A stretch of 37,124 bases of DNA from a virus. Both the position numbers and the translations under genes were made by a program. The stretch covers positions 277-37,400 of the IMG/VR virus record IMGVR_UViG_3300030390_000743. One strand, given 5' to 3'. Each line of letters opens with the position of its first letter. Position 1 is the stretch's first letter. Positions 9,906-16,988 of the stretch are shown here, piece after piece. The notes beneath the pieces are model-generated. The model had not been told where the DNA came from, did not search any database, and saw only the letters and a program-made list of their open reading frames with translations.

Positions 9906-10385
9906 TTAGTTAACAACGTAAAGGATGTTGAACGACATATCACCAGCAGTACCACCAGCAGCTTGCATAGTTGCAGCCACATAATAATATCCACCTGGAT
10001 CTGTAGTATCTCCAGCCAATTCGTGAAGTTTTTGCCCAGCAGTATTGATGTTAGCAGCTTCAAAACGAACATCTGCCATTGCACCAGCGTCAGCTACTGC
10101 GGTTGCAAATACATCTTCGTCTTTTACTACTCCAGCAGAAGTGTAGATTCCAAGATTGAAAGTACACGATCCGCCAAATGTATCTGAACCAATAAATAGT
10201 TGAGATACAACAGCATTACTAGGGATAGGAGCCAGCATAACAATATCATTGTCACCACTGTCACCAGCCGCAAGTGCAATAGTACCCTGTGCTACACGGA
10301 CTACACCATGTAAAAGAGCAGGACTATTAGCAACCTGCGGAGCAGCTTCAAAGTTAGCTACTAAGTCTGAGTTTTTAGTACCCAT
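9906..10385 (-). CDS. Small head-associated protein, possible decoration protein (159 aa)
   Basis: Encoded between the major capsid gene and the tail tube genes. It is Ala/Gly-rich with alternating beta-type segments (for example GSCTFNLGIYTSAGVV and GGYYYVAATMQAAGG), no membrane segment and no signal peptide. It starts 18 nt downstream of the capsid stop, with a GGAGAA ribosome site (reverse strand). T7 has no counterpart here, but many marine podo-like phages have a compact beta-rich protein in this position, and a capsid decoration or stabilising role is plausible. I do not recognise a named family. Confidence 0.7.
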   Translation of the reverse strand: MGTKNSDLVANFEAAPQVANSPALLHGVVRVAQGTIALAAGDSGDNDIVMLAPIPSNAVVSQLFIGSDTFGGSCTFNLGIYTSAGVVKDEDVFATAVADAGAMADVRFEAANINTAGQKLHELAGDTTDPGGYYYVAATMQAAGGTAGDMSFNILYVVN

Positions 10386-10403
10386 AATTATATTCTCCTA
10401 TTT

Positions 10404-11276
10404 CTATTCGTTACACGGAATTTGGAAAACTTTGTTTTCTTCCATTCTCACAGCACCTATGTCCATGCAAGTATAAACTTGCGTAGCATAAGATTTGTCA
10501 GCACGCACATCGATTTTAGCAGTGATGTCTTTACCAATGCCAAGTTTAAGTGCGTCTTGAGAGAAAGCAAAAGCTAGTCTGTCATCCGTATTTGTTGCGT
10601 CAAAGTTTAGTCTGTTAGACAAGATAAATTTGAAACCCATGAAGGTATCAATGTCACCTTGTACAAGTGCTTTAACGGTGTTGAAGTCTGATGAAGTTAC
10701 TTGAGTTGTACCAAGTAAATCAGACATTTGTGTTGCCCCAGCTACAATGTATTTAGGGATAGAAGGATCAACGTCATTTAAATCAAAGAACTTCTTAGCT
10801 GCAATTAGTTTTGCAATAGTTAGTCCGTCTGATTGGTCAGATGTTGCAAACTTAGAGCCTGATGGCAATGCAACAGCAGTTGCTCCAGCTACTCCAGCTT
10901 GTGCTGATCCTTGTAAAGCAGAAATGATAACGTCATCCATAGCTCTGCCCATGGCTGCCGCAGCAGCTTTAGCATAACTTGAAGTTGGATCTATTAACAT
11001 TCTTACTTTGTCTTGATCGTCAATTAGGTCTGCCCATTCGTAAGAGGACAAACTTAATCTTCTTCTTGAGTGTGGTGTGTCGATTTGTGGGGTATCGGCA
11101 TGTCTTGATGTTCTTTGCACAGCAGCTGTTACACCAACTTGGTCAAAGAATCCGTTTTTACCCACGATATTTTCTACATCCACAGCTGCACGCAAACGGC
11201 TTCCCATTTGTTGTGCTAGCATACTTACATTTGACGAATATTGTTCGACAAACGCAGTTGTGATTTCTGAACTCAT
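10404..11276 (-). CDS. Major capsid protein (290 aa)
   Basis: It sits between scaffold and tail genes. The segment SSYEWADLIDDQDKVRMLID and the stretch around AMGRAMDDVIISALQGSAQ match the capsid family described as Phage_capsid_2 in T7-like and related environmental phages. KYIVAGATQMSDLLGTTQV, GFKFILSNRL and the C-terminal ATQVYTCMDIGAVRMEENK fit HK97-fold A-domain and C-terminal patterns. Start ATG at 11276 has GAAAGGACT upstream at good spacing. The gene is preceded by a 142-nt untranslated leader with several short hairpins. No protease lies near it, so maturation by cleavage is not indicated. Confidence 0.9.
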   Translation of the reverse strand: MSSEITTAFVEQYSSNVSMLAQQMGSRLRAAVDVENIVGKNGFFDQVGVTAAVQRTSRHADTPQIDTPHSRRRLSLSSYEWADLIDDQDKVRMLIDPTSSYAKAAAAAMGRAMDDVIISALQGSAQAGVAGATAVALPSGSKFATSDQSDGLTIAKLIAAKKFFDLNDVDPSIPKYIVAGATQMSDLLGTTQVTSSDFNTVKALVQGDIDTFMGFKFILSNRLNFDATNTDDRLAFAFSQDALKLGIGKDITAKIDVRADKSYATQVYTCMDIGAVRMEENKVFQIPCNE

Positions 11277-11418
11277 AATTAAGTCCTTTCGTGTTTAAGT
11301 TAAGGTTAAATTTTCAGCCAATTATCTCAAGTTGAGGTTGTCTTGCATTTAACACCTGGTAGGTGATAGTCTGTCCTATTGTCTTTTGGAGCTGGTAAAC
11401 CAGTTATTCCAAATCTTG
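11277..11418 (-). promoter_or_regulatory. Structured intergenic leader of the capsid gene
   Basis: This is the only sizeable gap within the head genes. Read on the minus strand it holds three short perfect inverted repeats: CTGGT-TT-ACCAG, CACCT-ACC-AGGTG and CTCAA-C-TTGAG. The capsid ribosome site (AAAGGA) follows at the 3' end. Such structures could mark RNA processing, partial termination or stabilisation to raise capsid expression over scaffold. No poly-U run follows any hairpin closely, so a simple terminator is not indicated. The function is inferred only. Confidence 0.45.
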
Positions 11419-12255
11419 TTAGCCTGAGATCATTGATCTCAAAGCCAAAACTTTTTGCACCGTTGCATCGTGTTGGGGGTCCATCTTATTCCAATATGCA
11501 CTGTTCGGTGATGTTAAATCATTAATTTGTTGTTGGAAGTTGCCACCTGAAGCTGCCGATTGTTTATCACCGACTAACGTATCTTCAGACACAACACTTG
11601 CCATTTTTGCCAAGCCTTTAATCAACGTAGGGTTATCTCCAAGTTGTGAGCCATCAGCCATTTGTAAACCATATATTTCTTCACCGAAAAATTGTTTACC
11701 AATATTTGAGGCTTGACTAAGATTAGCTTCATAACTGCCACCCCATTCTTCACGGAGTTCTCGTTGGCTTTGTTCTTGCACTAACACAGAATTGTTAGCC
11801 ATATCAGTCATAGATTGCGTTGAGATATTATTATAATAATCTAACAATCCTTGAGCTTGAGCTGGTGATAGTCCATGCTTGTGAGCTGTTTCTTTAAAAC
11901 TACTCATCAGTTGTGCATCAACTTCTTCACCTTCACCTAGTTCAGCTGTAAGTTCGTAAGCATCTGGAGCTGACGGTCTACCTAATTTATCGTAGATATC
12001 ACTCCATTCATCTTCAGTAGTATTTGCTCCTGGCACTACCATCTTATCTTTGCCAATCATTTGTTCGGCATTGATATAGCTTTTAGCTAATGTTGATATG
12101 TCACTAAATTTGCCTAGTGACTCGTTGCTTTTTAAATCGTCTGGTAATGCATCTCTCCAACTAACTTCAGTAGTAGTAGCCGTTGGCTCTATAGTTGCAG
12201 TAGTTTCAGACGGTTGGCTTTGTTGTTCGACTTCCGTTACCTGATCTTCTGACAT
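11419..12255 (-). CDS. Scaffolding protein (278 aa)
   Basis: An acidic, Gln/Glu/Thr-rich N-terminus (EVEQQSQPSETTATIEPTAT) leads into WRDALPDDLKSNESLGKFSD, a hallmark of podovirus scaffold proteins. The helical middle (residues ~85-180) contains HGLSPAQAQGLLDYYN, also typical of phage scaffolds. The C-terminus has NDLTSPNSAYWNKMDPQHD and ends in VQKVLALRSMISG. It lies between portal and capsid as in T7 (gene 9). The ribosome site AAGGAGAT is strong. Near the 3' end is a 17-base palindrome at 11425-11441. Expected role: transient core for procapsid assembly. Confidence 0.9.
   Translation of the reverse strand: MSEDQVTEVEQQSQPSETTATIEPTATTTEVSWRDALPDDLKSNESLGKFSDISTLAKSYINAEQMIGKDKMVVPGANTTEDEWSDIYDKLGRPSAPDAYELTAELGEGEEVDAQLMSSFKETAHKHGLSPAQAQGLLDYYNNISTQSMTDMANNSVLVQEQSQRELREEWGGSYEANLSQASNIGKQFFGEEIYGLQMADGSQLGDNPTLIKGLAKMASVVSEDTLVGDKQSAASGGNFQQQINDLTSPNSAYWNKMDPQHDATVQKVLALRSMISG
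11425..11441. repeat. 17-bp palindrome at the scaffold gene 3' end
   Basis: TGAGATCA-T-TGATCTCA is a perfect inverted repeat with a single central base, lying in the last codons of the scaffold gene. As RNA it could form a 6-bp stem with a 5-nt loop. It stands just before the structured capsid leader, so it may belong to the same regulatory stretch. It could also be a protein-binding site or chance. Confidence 0.5.
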
Positions 12256-12265
12256 AGTTATCTCC

Positions 12266-12373
12266 TTATGTTATGATTAAATAAATTAAAACTAATAAAA
12301 CTATTCCTGAAATAATTTTATTTTTTTTATTTAGGTTATTCCAAAATTTAAAAATTGCTTTTAGTTCTCCCAT
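12266..12373 (-). CDS. Mini membrane protein (35 aa)
   Basis: A 35-codon reading frame lies between the Bbp19-like gene and scaffold. Its ATG overlaps the upstream stop (TAATG), and AATAGGAAA stands at good spacing as ribosome site. The N-terminal half is basic (KAIFKFWNNLNKKNK), followed by one hydrophobic helix (IISGIVLLVLIYLIIT). The stop leads straight into the scaffold ribosome site. Coupling, Shine-Dalgarno and a clean single-pass topology support a real gene. The function is unknown. Confidence 0.68.
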   Translation of the reverse strand: MGELKAIFKFWNNLNKKNKIISGIVLLVLIYLIIT

Positions 12374-12615
12374 TATATTTTCCTATTCAAAATGTTAGTT
12401 ATAAATAATATTGCTGCTCGTTGACCTTCCATAAAAGCTGACTCATGTGAATCCCCTTTAACATTAGTGGTCGTAAATAAATGACAGCGTTTTTGTAAGT
12501 CTTGCAATACTTTTGCACCTGACTTACTTTCAAAAGTTAGTTTATAATCTTTTACTAACTCATTTAGTCTTTCTTGATTTTCTTGTTGGTCTTGATTTTG
12601 TTGCTCATCAGCCAT
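12373..12615 (-). CDS. Bbp19-like small phage protein (80 aa)
   Basis: After a Gln-rich acidic start (ADEQQNQDQQENQERLNEL) comes a compact region with AKVLQDLQKRCHLFTTTN and a C-terminal helix FMEGQRAAILFITNIL. This pattern, with a GxxxLxDL helix and a final EGxRxxxxxI helix, resembles the Bbp19-type phage domain often encoded between portal and scaffold. The role is unknown; it may help head assembly. It begins 17 nt after the portal gene with an AAGGAGAA ribosome site. Confidence 0.75.
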   Translation of the reverse strand: MADEQQNQDQQENQERLNELVKDYKLTFESKSGAKVLQDLQKRCHLFTTTNVKGDSHESAFMEGQRAAILFITNILNRKI

Positions 12616-12632
12616 TGTTTTCTCCTTGGTTA

Positions 12633-14225
12633 TTATTCAACTGCTTTAATCATTGGTGCAGCAGCTCCAGCTGCTTGAGCTGCTTCAGCCATAGCTTGAT
12701 CTTCCATAGCTGCCTGTTCTTGTTCTTGTCGTTGTTGTCTTACTTGAGCTACTTCTTGATCTGATTTTATAATAGCAGCTGGTAAGCCTAACATTTTTTG
12801 AACATACTTAACTAAGCCATCGGCATCTAAGTAATCCAAAACTGGTGCAAATTGTGACATTGATCCAAAAATTTCTATGCCCCGCATAACTGAATTTAAG
12901 TCACCTGATTTTTGAGCTTTAGCCAATGGGCTTACATACTCAATATCAATAGTCTGTTCCATTAATATTTCTGGAGCTGGTTGAAATACGTTAGCTCTCA
13001 TTAAAATATTAAATACTCGTTCAATTAATGGTTGTAATAATTCTGATTGCAGTCGACCTAACACTGGACCAAGCAATCTCATTTTTTCTTCATTACGTTG
13101 CAACACTTCAGTAGCAGTCATGTTGCCACCTTGAGCTAATAATAATTGATCGACATAAAAAGTTTTTTGTACTGCTAGTTGTCGGTCTTGGATCATGTTT
13201 ACAGTTATTGGATTGTTAGCTCCAATATTTAATGGTTCAATTCGATCACGACTACCAGAACGATAAAAGTTTAAACCACCAGGTACTGTTCGAACTGGCA
13301 ACATAAAACCATCATCAGGCACCATCAATGGTGGATCAATTTGTTTTTGTGCAGCTTTAATTGTTACCTCTGACATTTTGTTTAACATCTTAACATCAGG
13401 CAGTGCGTTCATAGCTGGTGAACGACCATAAATTTCATAACTAGCTTTTAAATATCTTGGTACAACGTATGGAAACTCACGGAAACCTGATTCATTAATC
13501 ATGTGAACATCATCAGGATCTAAATAACATGATTTAAATGGCATGTTTTGTGCATCTTCTTTAGATGCATCATAAGTATCTCTTGGTGTTACAACATGTA
13601 ATAAACTAACTTCAGCATCTAAATCTTTTTTAAATTTGTTAAAAATACCTGGACCAACATTGGCTTCACCAAATAGATTAACCGCAGCTCTAGCACTTAA
13701 AGTAAAATGTCTAAAGACTGTATCAACTTGACCTTTTTCATTTTCAGCAATAAATATTTCCTTAACATGCCGAGTATTAAATTTAATTAAATTTTTATCA
13801 TCGGCTGATACAAACATAGCTGAAGTACCAAATGAAATTAAATCTTGATATAACTCTTGAATTTCTTGTTGGAAGTTAGAACGATTAAAAGCTACATACA
13901 TATCTTGGGTGACTGAATCTAACCATCCTCTAGCTTCATCATCTTCTGATAAAGCTGCATCTTTATAAGCTAGAGTAAACCATGGGGTAGCAGAATTAGT
14001 TAGCATACCGTGCAAACTAGAACTCAATAATTCTAATGCATGAATAGCAGTGCCATCAAATATTTGCTCCATTCTCTTATCACCACGAGTTCGTTGGGTG
14101 GTAATGTCAGCTTTACGAGGTAGCATAAAATCAGCTATTTCTTGCCAATGGCTTTCCCAAGTAGAACGATTAGTACGCAATGTGGCAAAACGATTTACCA
14201 GCATCTCTGCATTTTTATTTTTCAT
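12633..14225 (-). CDS. Portal (head-to-tail connector) protein (530 aa)
   Basis: The N-terminus (RFATLRTNRSTWESHWQEIADFMLPRK) and segments GTAIHALELLSSSLHGMLTN, SNFQQEIQELYQDLISFGTS and LNKMSEVTIKAAQKQIDPPL are diagnostic of the T7 gp8-type connector family. The length matches T7 gp8 (536 aa). The TEVLQRNEEKMRLLGPVLGR helix is the usual channel region. The C-terminus is Ala/Gln-rich (RQQRQEQEQAAMEDQAMAEA), the barrel extension. Twelve copies are expected to form the DNA entry vertex, working with the terminase above and the gp11-like ring below. Confidence 0.95.
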   Translation of the reverse strand: MKNKNAEMLVNRFATLRTNRSTWESHWQEIADFMLPRKADITTQRTRGDKRMEQIFDGTAIHALELLSSSLHGMLTNSATPWFTLAYKDAALSEDDEARGWLDSVTQDMYVAFNRSNFQQEIQELYQDLISFGTSAMFVSADDKNLIKFNTRHVKEIFIAENEKGQVDTVFRHFTLSARAAVNLFGEANVGPGIFNKFKKDLDAEVSLLHVVTPRDTYDASKEDAQNMPFKSCYLDPDDVHMINESGFREFPYVVPRYLKASYEIYGRSPAMNALPDVKMLNKMSEVTIKAAQKQIDPPLMVPDDGFMLPVRTVPGGLNFYRSGSRDRIEPLNIGANNPITVNMIQDRQLAVQKTFYVDQLLLAQGGNMTATEVLQRNEEKMRLLGPVLGRLQSELLQPLIERVFNILMRANVFQPAPEILMEQTIDIEYVSPLAKAQKSGDLNSVMRGIEIFGSMSQFAPVLDYLDADGLVKYVQKMLGLPAAIIKSDQEVAQVRQQRQEQEQAAMEDQAMAEAAQAAGAAAPMIKAVE

Positions 14226-14429
14226 TTAGCTTAATAATGTTGATTGGTAAGTAGGGGCATCTCCACCTAATCCAGCTGAAGTAGTTTCAATCAATGAAGA
14301 TTGTCCTGGCTTTTTCTTTTTCTTTTTAGCTTGTACGTCTTGAGCTATGTCTTGCGTAGTTGTAGTTTGTAAGCCTTTCATAGCTGTCATAGCTACTGGA
14401 GCTGGTTTTTTTCCTATTATTGCACTCAT
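14226..14429 (-). CDS. Small basic protein with LLS C-terminus (67 aa)
   Basis: The frame extends further upstream, but the best start is ATG at 14429, preceded by AAGGAAAT; the longer version would overlap the upstream gene. Features are an MSAIIGKKPAPVAM start, a KKKKKK run near residue 36, and the ending GGDAPTYQSTLLS. That tail resembles the ends of three other small proteins in this cluster. It lies directly against the portal start. No known function; synteny suggests a virion or head-assembly accessory. Confidence 0.72.
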   Translation of the reverse strand: MSAIIGKKPAPVAMTAMKGLQTTTTQDIAQDVQAKKKKKKPGQSSLIETTSAGLGGDAPTYQSTLLS

Positions 14430-14442
14430 AGTATTTCCTTGT

Positions 14443-14697
14443 TTAAGTTTTTTTATTATTGTTAGCAAAAGTTCTAGCAGCAGCCACACTTCCAAAACCC
14501 CATTTTTTTAAAGCTAGGGCTTTCCGTGTTGGGCTACCGTCTGGTTTTTTCATCGGTCCTTGCATGCCAGCAAAACGTGCAGCAAAAGATACTCGTCTAG
14601 GATTCGTGCCTGTGCTGACTGGAGCTTTAACTCCAAAATGTTTTCGACCAGCATCATTAAGACCGCCTGATGGGCTTTGGTGTTTCTTTAACGCCAT
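14443..14697 (-). CDS. DUF6321-like small basic protein (84 aa)
   Basis: The sequence SPSGGLNDAGRKHF, then TGTNPRRVSFAARFAGMQGP and RKALALKKWGFGSVAAARTF, is a highly conserved pattern in small phage proteins (DUF6321 as I recall it). The protein is strongly basic. These proteins are common near terminase and portal genes of marine phages, but their role is not known to me. Its start overlaps the stop of the 51-residue gene before it by a few bases. Confidence 0.82.
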   Translation of the reverse strand: MALKKHQSPSGGLNDAGRKHFGVKAPVSTGTNPRRVSFAARFAGMQGPMKKPDGSPTRKALALKKWGFGSVAAARTFANNNKKT

Positions 14698-14698
14698 G

Positions 14699-14854
14699 TT
14701 AGGTGCCTATTTTTTTTTGTGCTGCCTTATGTGCTGTTGTAAAGGTATTGCCTTCAAGCATTGATTTCTCCATCAACGACATGTGTTTTTTTGTGTGATG
14801 TACAGAATGTTTTTTTAAAGTTTTAACTTGTCGTTTGGTTAACTCTTTAGCCAT
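14699..14854 (-). CDS. HTKKHM-type small basic protein (51 aa)
   Basis: ATG at 14854, stop at 14699. The protein reads KELTKRQVKTLKKHSVHHT followed by KKHMSLMEKSMLEGNTFTTA and AHKAAQKKIGT. The pattern KKHS-HHT-KHM-M-G-FT-AH recurs in small phage proteins next to structural genes. It is His/Lys-rich, helical, with no membrane segment. The function is unknown. Its stop and the next ATG are separated by 1 nt, so translation is probably chained. Confidence 0.75.
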   Translation of the reverse strand: MAKELTKRQVKTLKKHSVHHTKKHMSLMEKSMLEGNTFTTAHKAAQKKIGT

Positions 14855-14856
14855 GT

Positions 14857-14895
14857 TTATTTACCGTAAGGTTTTTTCTTTTTCTTTTTAATCAT
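14857..14895 (-). CDS. Possible 12-residue basic peptide
   Basis: ATG at 14895 has AAAGAAAGGAAAT upstream, a good ribosome site, and reads MIKKKKKKPYGK before the stop at 14857, 2 nt before the next gene's start. The spacing pattern matches the neighbouring mini genes, so it may be a translated leader or linker peptide. It could also be only the fortuitous part of an intergenic region. Confidence 0.35.
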   Translation of the reverse strand: MIKKKKKKPYGK

Positions 14896-14909
14896 TTTAT
14901 TTCCTTTCT

Positions 14910-15035
14910 TTAACCTAATAATGTTTTTGGTTTTACTTTTGGTTTGTTTCTTAATAGTGCAAAGTCTCTAGCATCTATTCTTTTGTTTTTATTTACATCA
15001 AGTTTTTTTTGTTTGCCTTTTAATGGTTCAGTCAT
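14910..15035 (-). CDS. EF-hand-like mini protein with LLG C-terminus (41 aa)
   Basis: ATG at 15035, stop at 14910. The core GKQKKLDVNKNKRIDARDFA fits one EF-hand loop: D-V-N-K-N-K-R-I-D-A-R-D, with acidic or Asn residues at loop positions 1, 3, 5, 9 and 12, and Ile at position 8. Position 7 onward is normal, but the hinge Gly at position 6 is Lys, so calcium affinity is uncertain. The protein ends in KPKTLLG. Short single EF-hand proteins occur in several marine phage genomes near head genes. Possible role: divalent-cation-dependent virion stability or a structural dimer. Confidence 0.68.
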   Translation of the reverse strand: MTEPLKGKQKKLDVNKNKRIDARDFALLRNKPKVKPKTLLG

Positions 15036-15039
15036 GTTG

Positions 15040-15198
15040 TTATCCTAATAATGTTTTCTTGGCTGTCTTAGCCGATTGAGTAAAGTTTTTAGCAGTTGGT
15101 GATCCTGGTGAGCCTACTTTACGCATTTTCTCACCTGATCCAGCTGCAATACGTTTACGTTTTGCATGGATGTTTGCATATAGTCCTGGTTTTGCCAT
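15040..15198 (-). CDS. Small basic protein, RKVGSPGSPTAK type, LLG C-terminus (52 aa)
   Basis: ATG at 15198, stop at 15040. The segments LYANIHAKRKRIAAGSGEKM and RKVGSPGSPTAKNFTQSAKT are a familiar pattern of small basic phage proteins encoded between terminase and portal. The end is AKKTLLG, almost the same as that of the next gene. No enzyme motif. Strong positive charge suggests binding of DNA or an acidic protein surface. Confidence 0.78.
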   Translation of the reverse strand: MAKPGLYANIHAKRKRIAAGSGEKMRKVGSPGSPTAKNFTQSAKTAKKTLLG

Positions 15199-15202
15199 AG
15201 TG

Positions 15203-15403
15203 TTATCCTAACAGTGAGGGGTTATAAGTTGCTTCTGGGTCATTAATTAAACCACTGTTGGAAGTAAGTATGGTAGCCTTCTTACCTTTTTTCGGTGCTT
15301 CAAGTTCTTCAACATCACCAGCAACACTACCTATAGGAGTCATAGCTACTTTTTGTTTAGGGGGAGTTGGCATGTTAATTTTGGGTTTTAATAATCTACT
15401 CAT
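15203..15403 (-). CDS. Small phage protein, MSRLLKPKINMP type, LLG C-terminus (66 aa)
   Basis: The N-terminus SRLLKPKINMPTPPKQKVAM and the later TILTSNSGLINDPEATYNPS-LLG match a recurrent small protein found upstream of podovirus-like portals. Between them is a charged Pro/Gly-rich linker, so it is probably disordered apart from the conserved ends. The start overlaps the large terminase stop by 4 nt (ATGA). I know of no assigned function; the conserved C-terminal tag suggests docking on a common partner such as portal, capsid or scaffold. Confidence 0.8.
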   Translation of the reverse strand: MSRLLKPKINMPTPPKQKVAMTPIGSVAGDVEELEAPKKGKKATILTSNSGLINDPEATYNPSLLG

Positions 15404-16680
15404 TGTAATCCTAGTGGGTTGTAGTTGTTATCGGCCATTGCTTGTGGCACTGTTTGTTCTGTTTTTAATTCTTGTAAACCTACAGCTAAACATCTCATAC
15501 TATCACTAGCATGACTGCTCCAATCGTGAACGGGTTTAGCATTAAAAGTTTGCAACATATCGTTAAATTTACGATGGTAATTTCTTAGTGCGTCTAATAA
15601 TTTTTTACAATTATCCATGTCAATCCAGCATCGGTTTAGCAATAGTTGCGTATAGTGCAGCCCATCTTCTATGCTTAGTTTAGGTACAATCTTAAATCGT
15701 AAACCTAATTCGTAAGCTATTTCTCGTCTGGATTTACCATTAGTAAACTCACGTTGTTCTAAATCGTGAGGCCCATAATGATTGTTGTAAACATAATCTT
15801 TGTTTTTAATTATCTTAATATAGTGTGGCAGCCCTTCGTTGCTGTTTTCATAATAATCTATAATTTGTATTGATCTGCCTACTTGCTGAAAAAATATAAT
15901 CGTTGTTTTATCTGACACACCTATATCCCAAGCCGTAGACACGGGATAAGTTGGATCGTAAGGAACATTACCAATTTGACCTTTATCTTCTATTTTCTCA
16001 ATAACATCTCCATAAATGGAGCCTTCTAATGCAGCTACCCAATCACACAAAAATTCTTGCCGAAATTTTTTCTTGCCCATGAGTTCTAGGGCAGCATCTA
16101 ATTCTTCTTGGTCCACAATGCCAGTTTCATCTGCTTTAGCAATCTTAGTGTACCAGGTCTTATCTTTTAGACCGTGTTGATATTTGGCATAAAAATCATT
16201 ACTCATGCCTTGTGGAGTACCAACAAAAAAACAAAAACCTTTACGATCTGATAGAGCTGGCCTGATTACTTCAGGAAACAGCCGTGGGTTTATCTGTGCA
16301 TATTCATCACAAATAATCCCATCAAAATAAGAACCCCTTAAACTGTCAGGGTTCTCTGATCCGAGTAGTACAATTTTTGCACCATTCGGAAACAAACAAC
16401 TTAGTTCTTGTTCGTTGAACTTGGTTCCAGGTATGACACCAGCATAGTATTTTAAATAGTCAAAAATAATTGACTTTGTTTGTTTATATGTCGGGCCGAT
16501 GTATGCGTACCGAGGGTTCCACTTGTTGTTTGTTAAAGCTCGTTTTATTAATTCATTAATACATAATACCGATTTACCAGCCCGTCTGTGTATTGATAGT
16601 ACAGCCCATCGGTATTTATTTAAATTTTCATGTATCTCTTTTTGTAATTCTCTTGGACTATAAGGTATCGTTATTTCCAT
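15400..16680 (-). CDS. terL: Terminase large subunit (426 aa)
   Basis: The ATPase domain has Walker A SIHRRAGKS at ~29-37, Walker B IICDE at ~122-126 with the catalytic Glu, and the coupling motif GTPQG at ~154. The nuclease domain begins near residue 245 with WDIGVSD (Asp ~252), and its late acidic residue lies in HASDS (~390-394). Length is a little short of the usual 450-600 but both domains appear complete. It packages DNA through the portal. It follows the 60-residue gene with a one-base overlap and is followed by a four-base overlap. Confidence 0.96.
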   Translation of the reverse strand: MEITIPYSPRELQKEIHENLNKYRWAVLSIHRRAGKSVLCINELIKRALTNNKWNPRYAYIGPTYKQTKSIIFDYLKYYAGVIPGTKFNEQELSCLFPNGAKIVLLGSENPDSLRGSYFDGIICDEYAQINPRLFPEVIRPALSDRKGFCFFVGTPQGMSNDFYAKYQHGLKDKTWYTKIAKADETGIVDQEELDAALELMGKKKFRQEFLCDWVAALEGSIYGDVIEKIEDKGQIGNVPYDPTYPVSTAWDIGVSDKTTIIFFQQVGRSIQIIDYYENSNEGLPHYIKIIKNKDYVYNNHYGPHDLEQREFTNGKSRREIAYELGLRFKIVPKLSIEDGLHYTQLLLNRCWIDMDNCKKLLDALRNYHRKFNDMLQTFNAKPVHDWSSHASDSMRCLAVGLQELKTEQTVPQAMADNNYNPLGLQ

Positions 16681-16862
16681 TAGTGTACTGTTGGCCCCGA
16701 ACCACTTATTTCTTCAATATCAATATTCAATGAATTGCAAATCCAGTTAGAAACTTCCTTGCCGTGAAAGTTATTTCTAAAACCTGTGACACTAATAATT
16801 AAACTCTTGCTGGTTTCATCGTAAACAATCATTGCTGTCAAATCTTTTAAATCTTCATCCAT
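16680..16862 (-). CDS. Hypothetical protein between terminase subunits (60 aa)
   Basis: An acidic protein (DEDLKDLTAMIVYDETS at the start) with a predicted beta segment SLIISVTGFRNNFHGKEV and helix SNWICNSLNIDIEEI. Its stop shares one base with the large terminase start (TAATG), which supports a real gene. It starts at 16862 after a 126-nt gap from the small terminase. No family recognised. Confidence 0.6.
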   Translation of the reverse strand: MDEDLKDLTAMIVYDETSKSLIISVTGFRNNFHGKEVSNWICNSLNIDIEEISGSGPTVH

Positions 16863-16988
16863 GCGTAGATACTTTCAGTTCGGGATATATATATATATAA
16901 AAACCTAGCCCATTTTTTCGGGGTGTGGGGGGCCAAAAACTGCCAAAAATAACCCCGCTACGGGATCAATACCCTTGCTATGCCTAGG
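16863..16988. other. Intergenic GC-rich/alternating AT segment between terS and the next gene
   Basis: Within 126 bp there is a run of alternating A and T (about 16889-16900), a G-rich tract (16919-16933, nine Gs in a row apart from two Ts), the palindrome CCCG-CTA-CGGG near 16954, and two direct copies of GCTATGCCT at 16977 and 16988. The base composition differs sharply from the surrounding AT-rich genes. Candidate roles are a packaging recognition site for the small terminase, a weak transcription attenuator on the minus strand (stem CCCG/CGGG followed by GTTATTTTT), or both. No evidence chooses between them. Confidence 0.4.

Noticed and set aside
14430-14495. N-terminal extension of the 67-residue gene
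   Set aside because: The extension overlaps the upstream gene and has no ribosome site, while the ATG at 14429 has AAGGAAAT.
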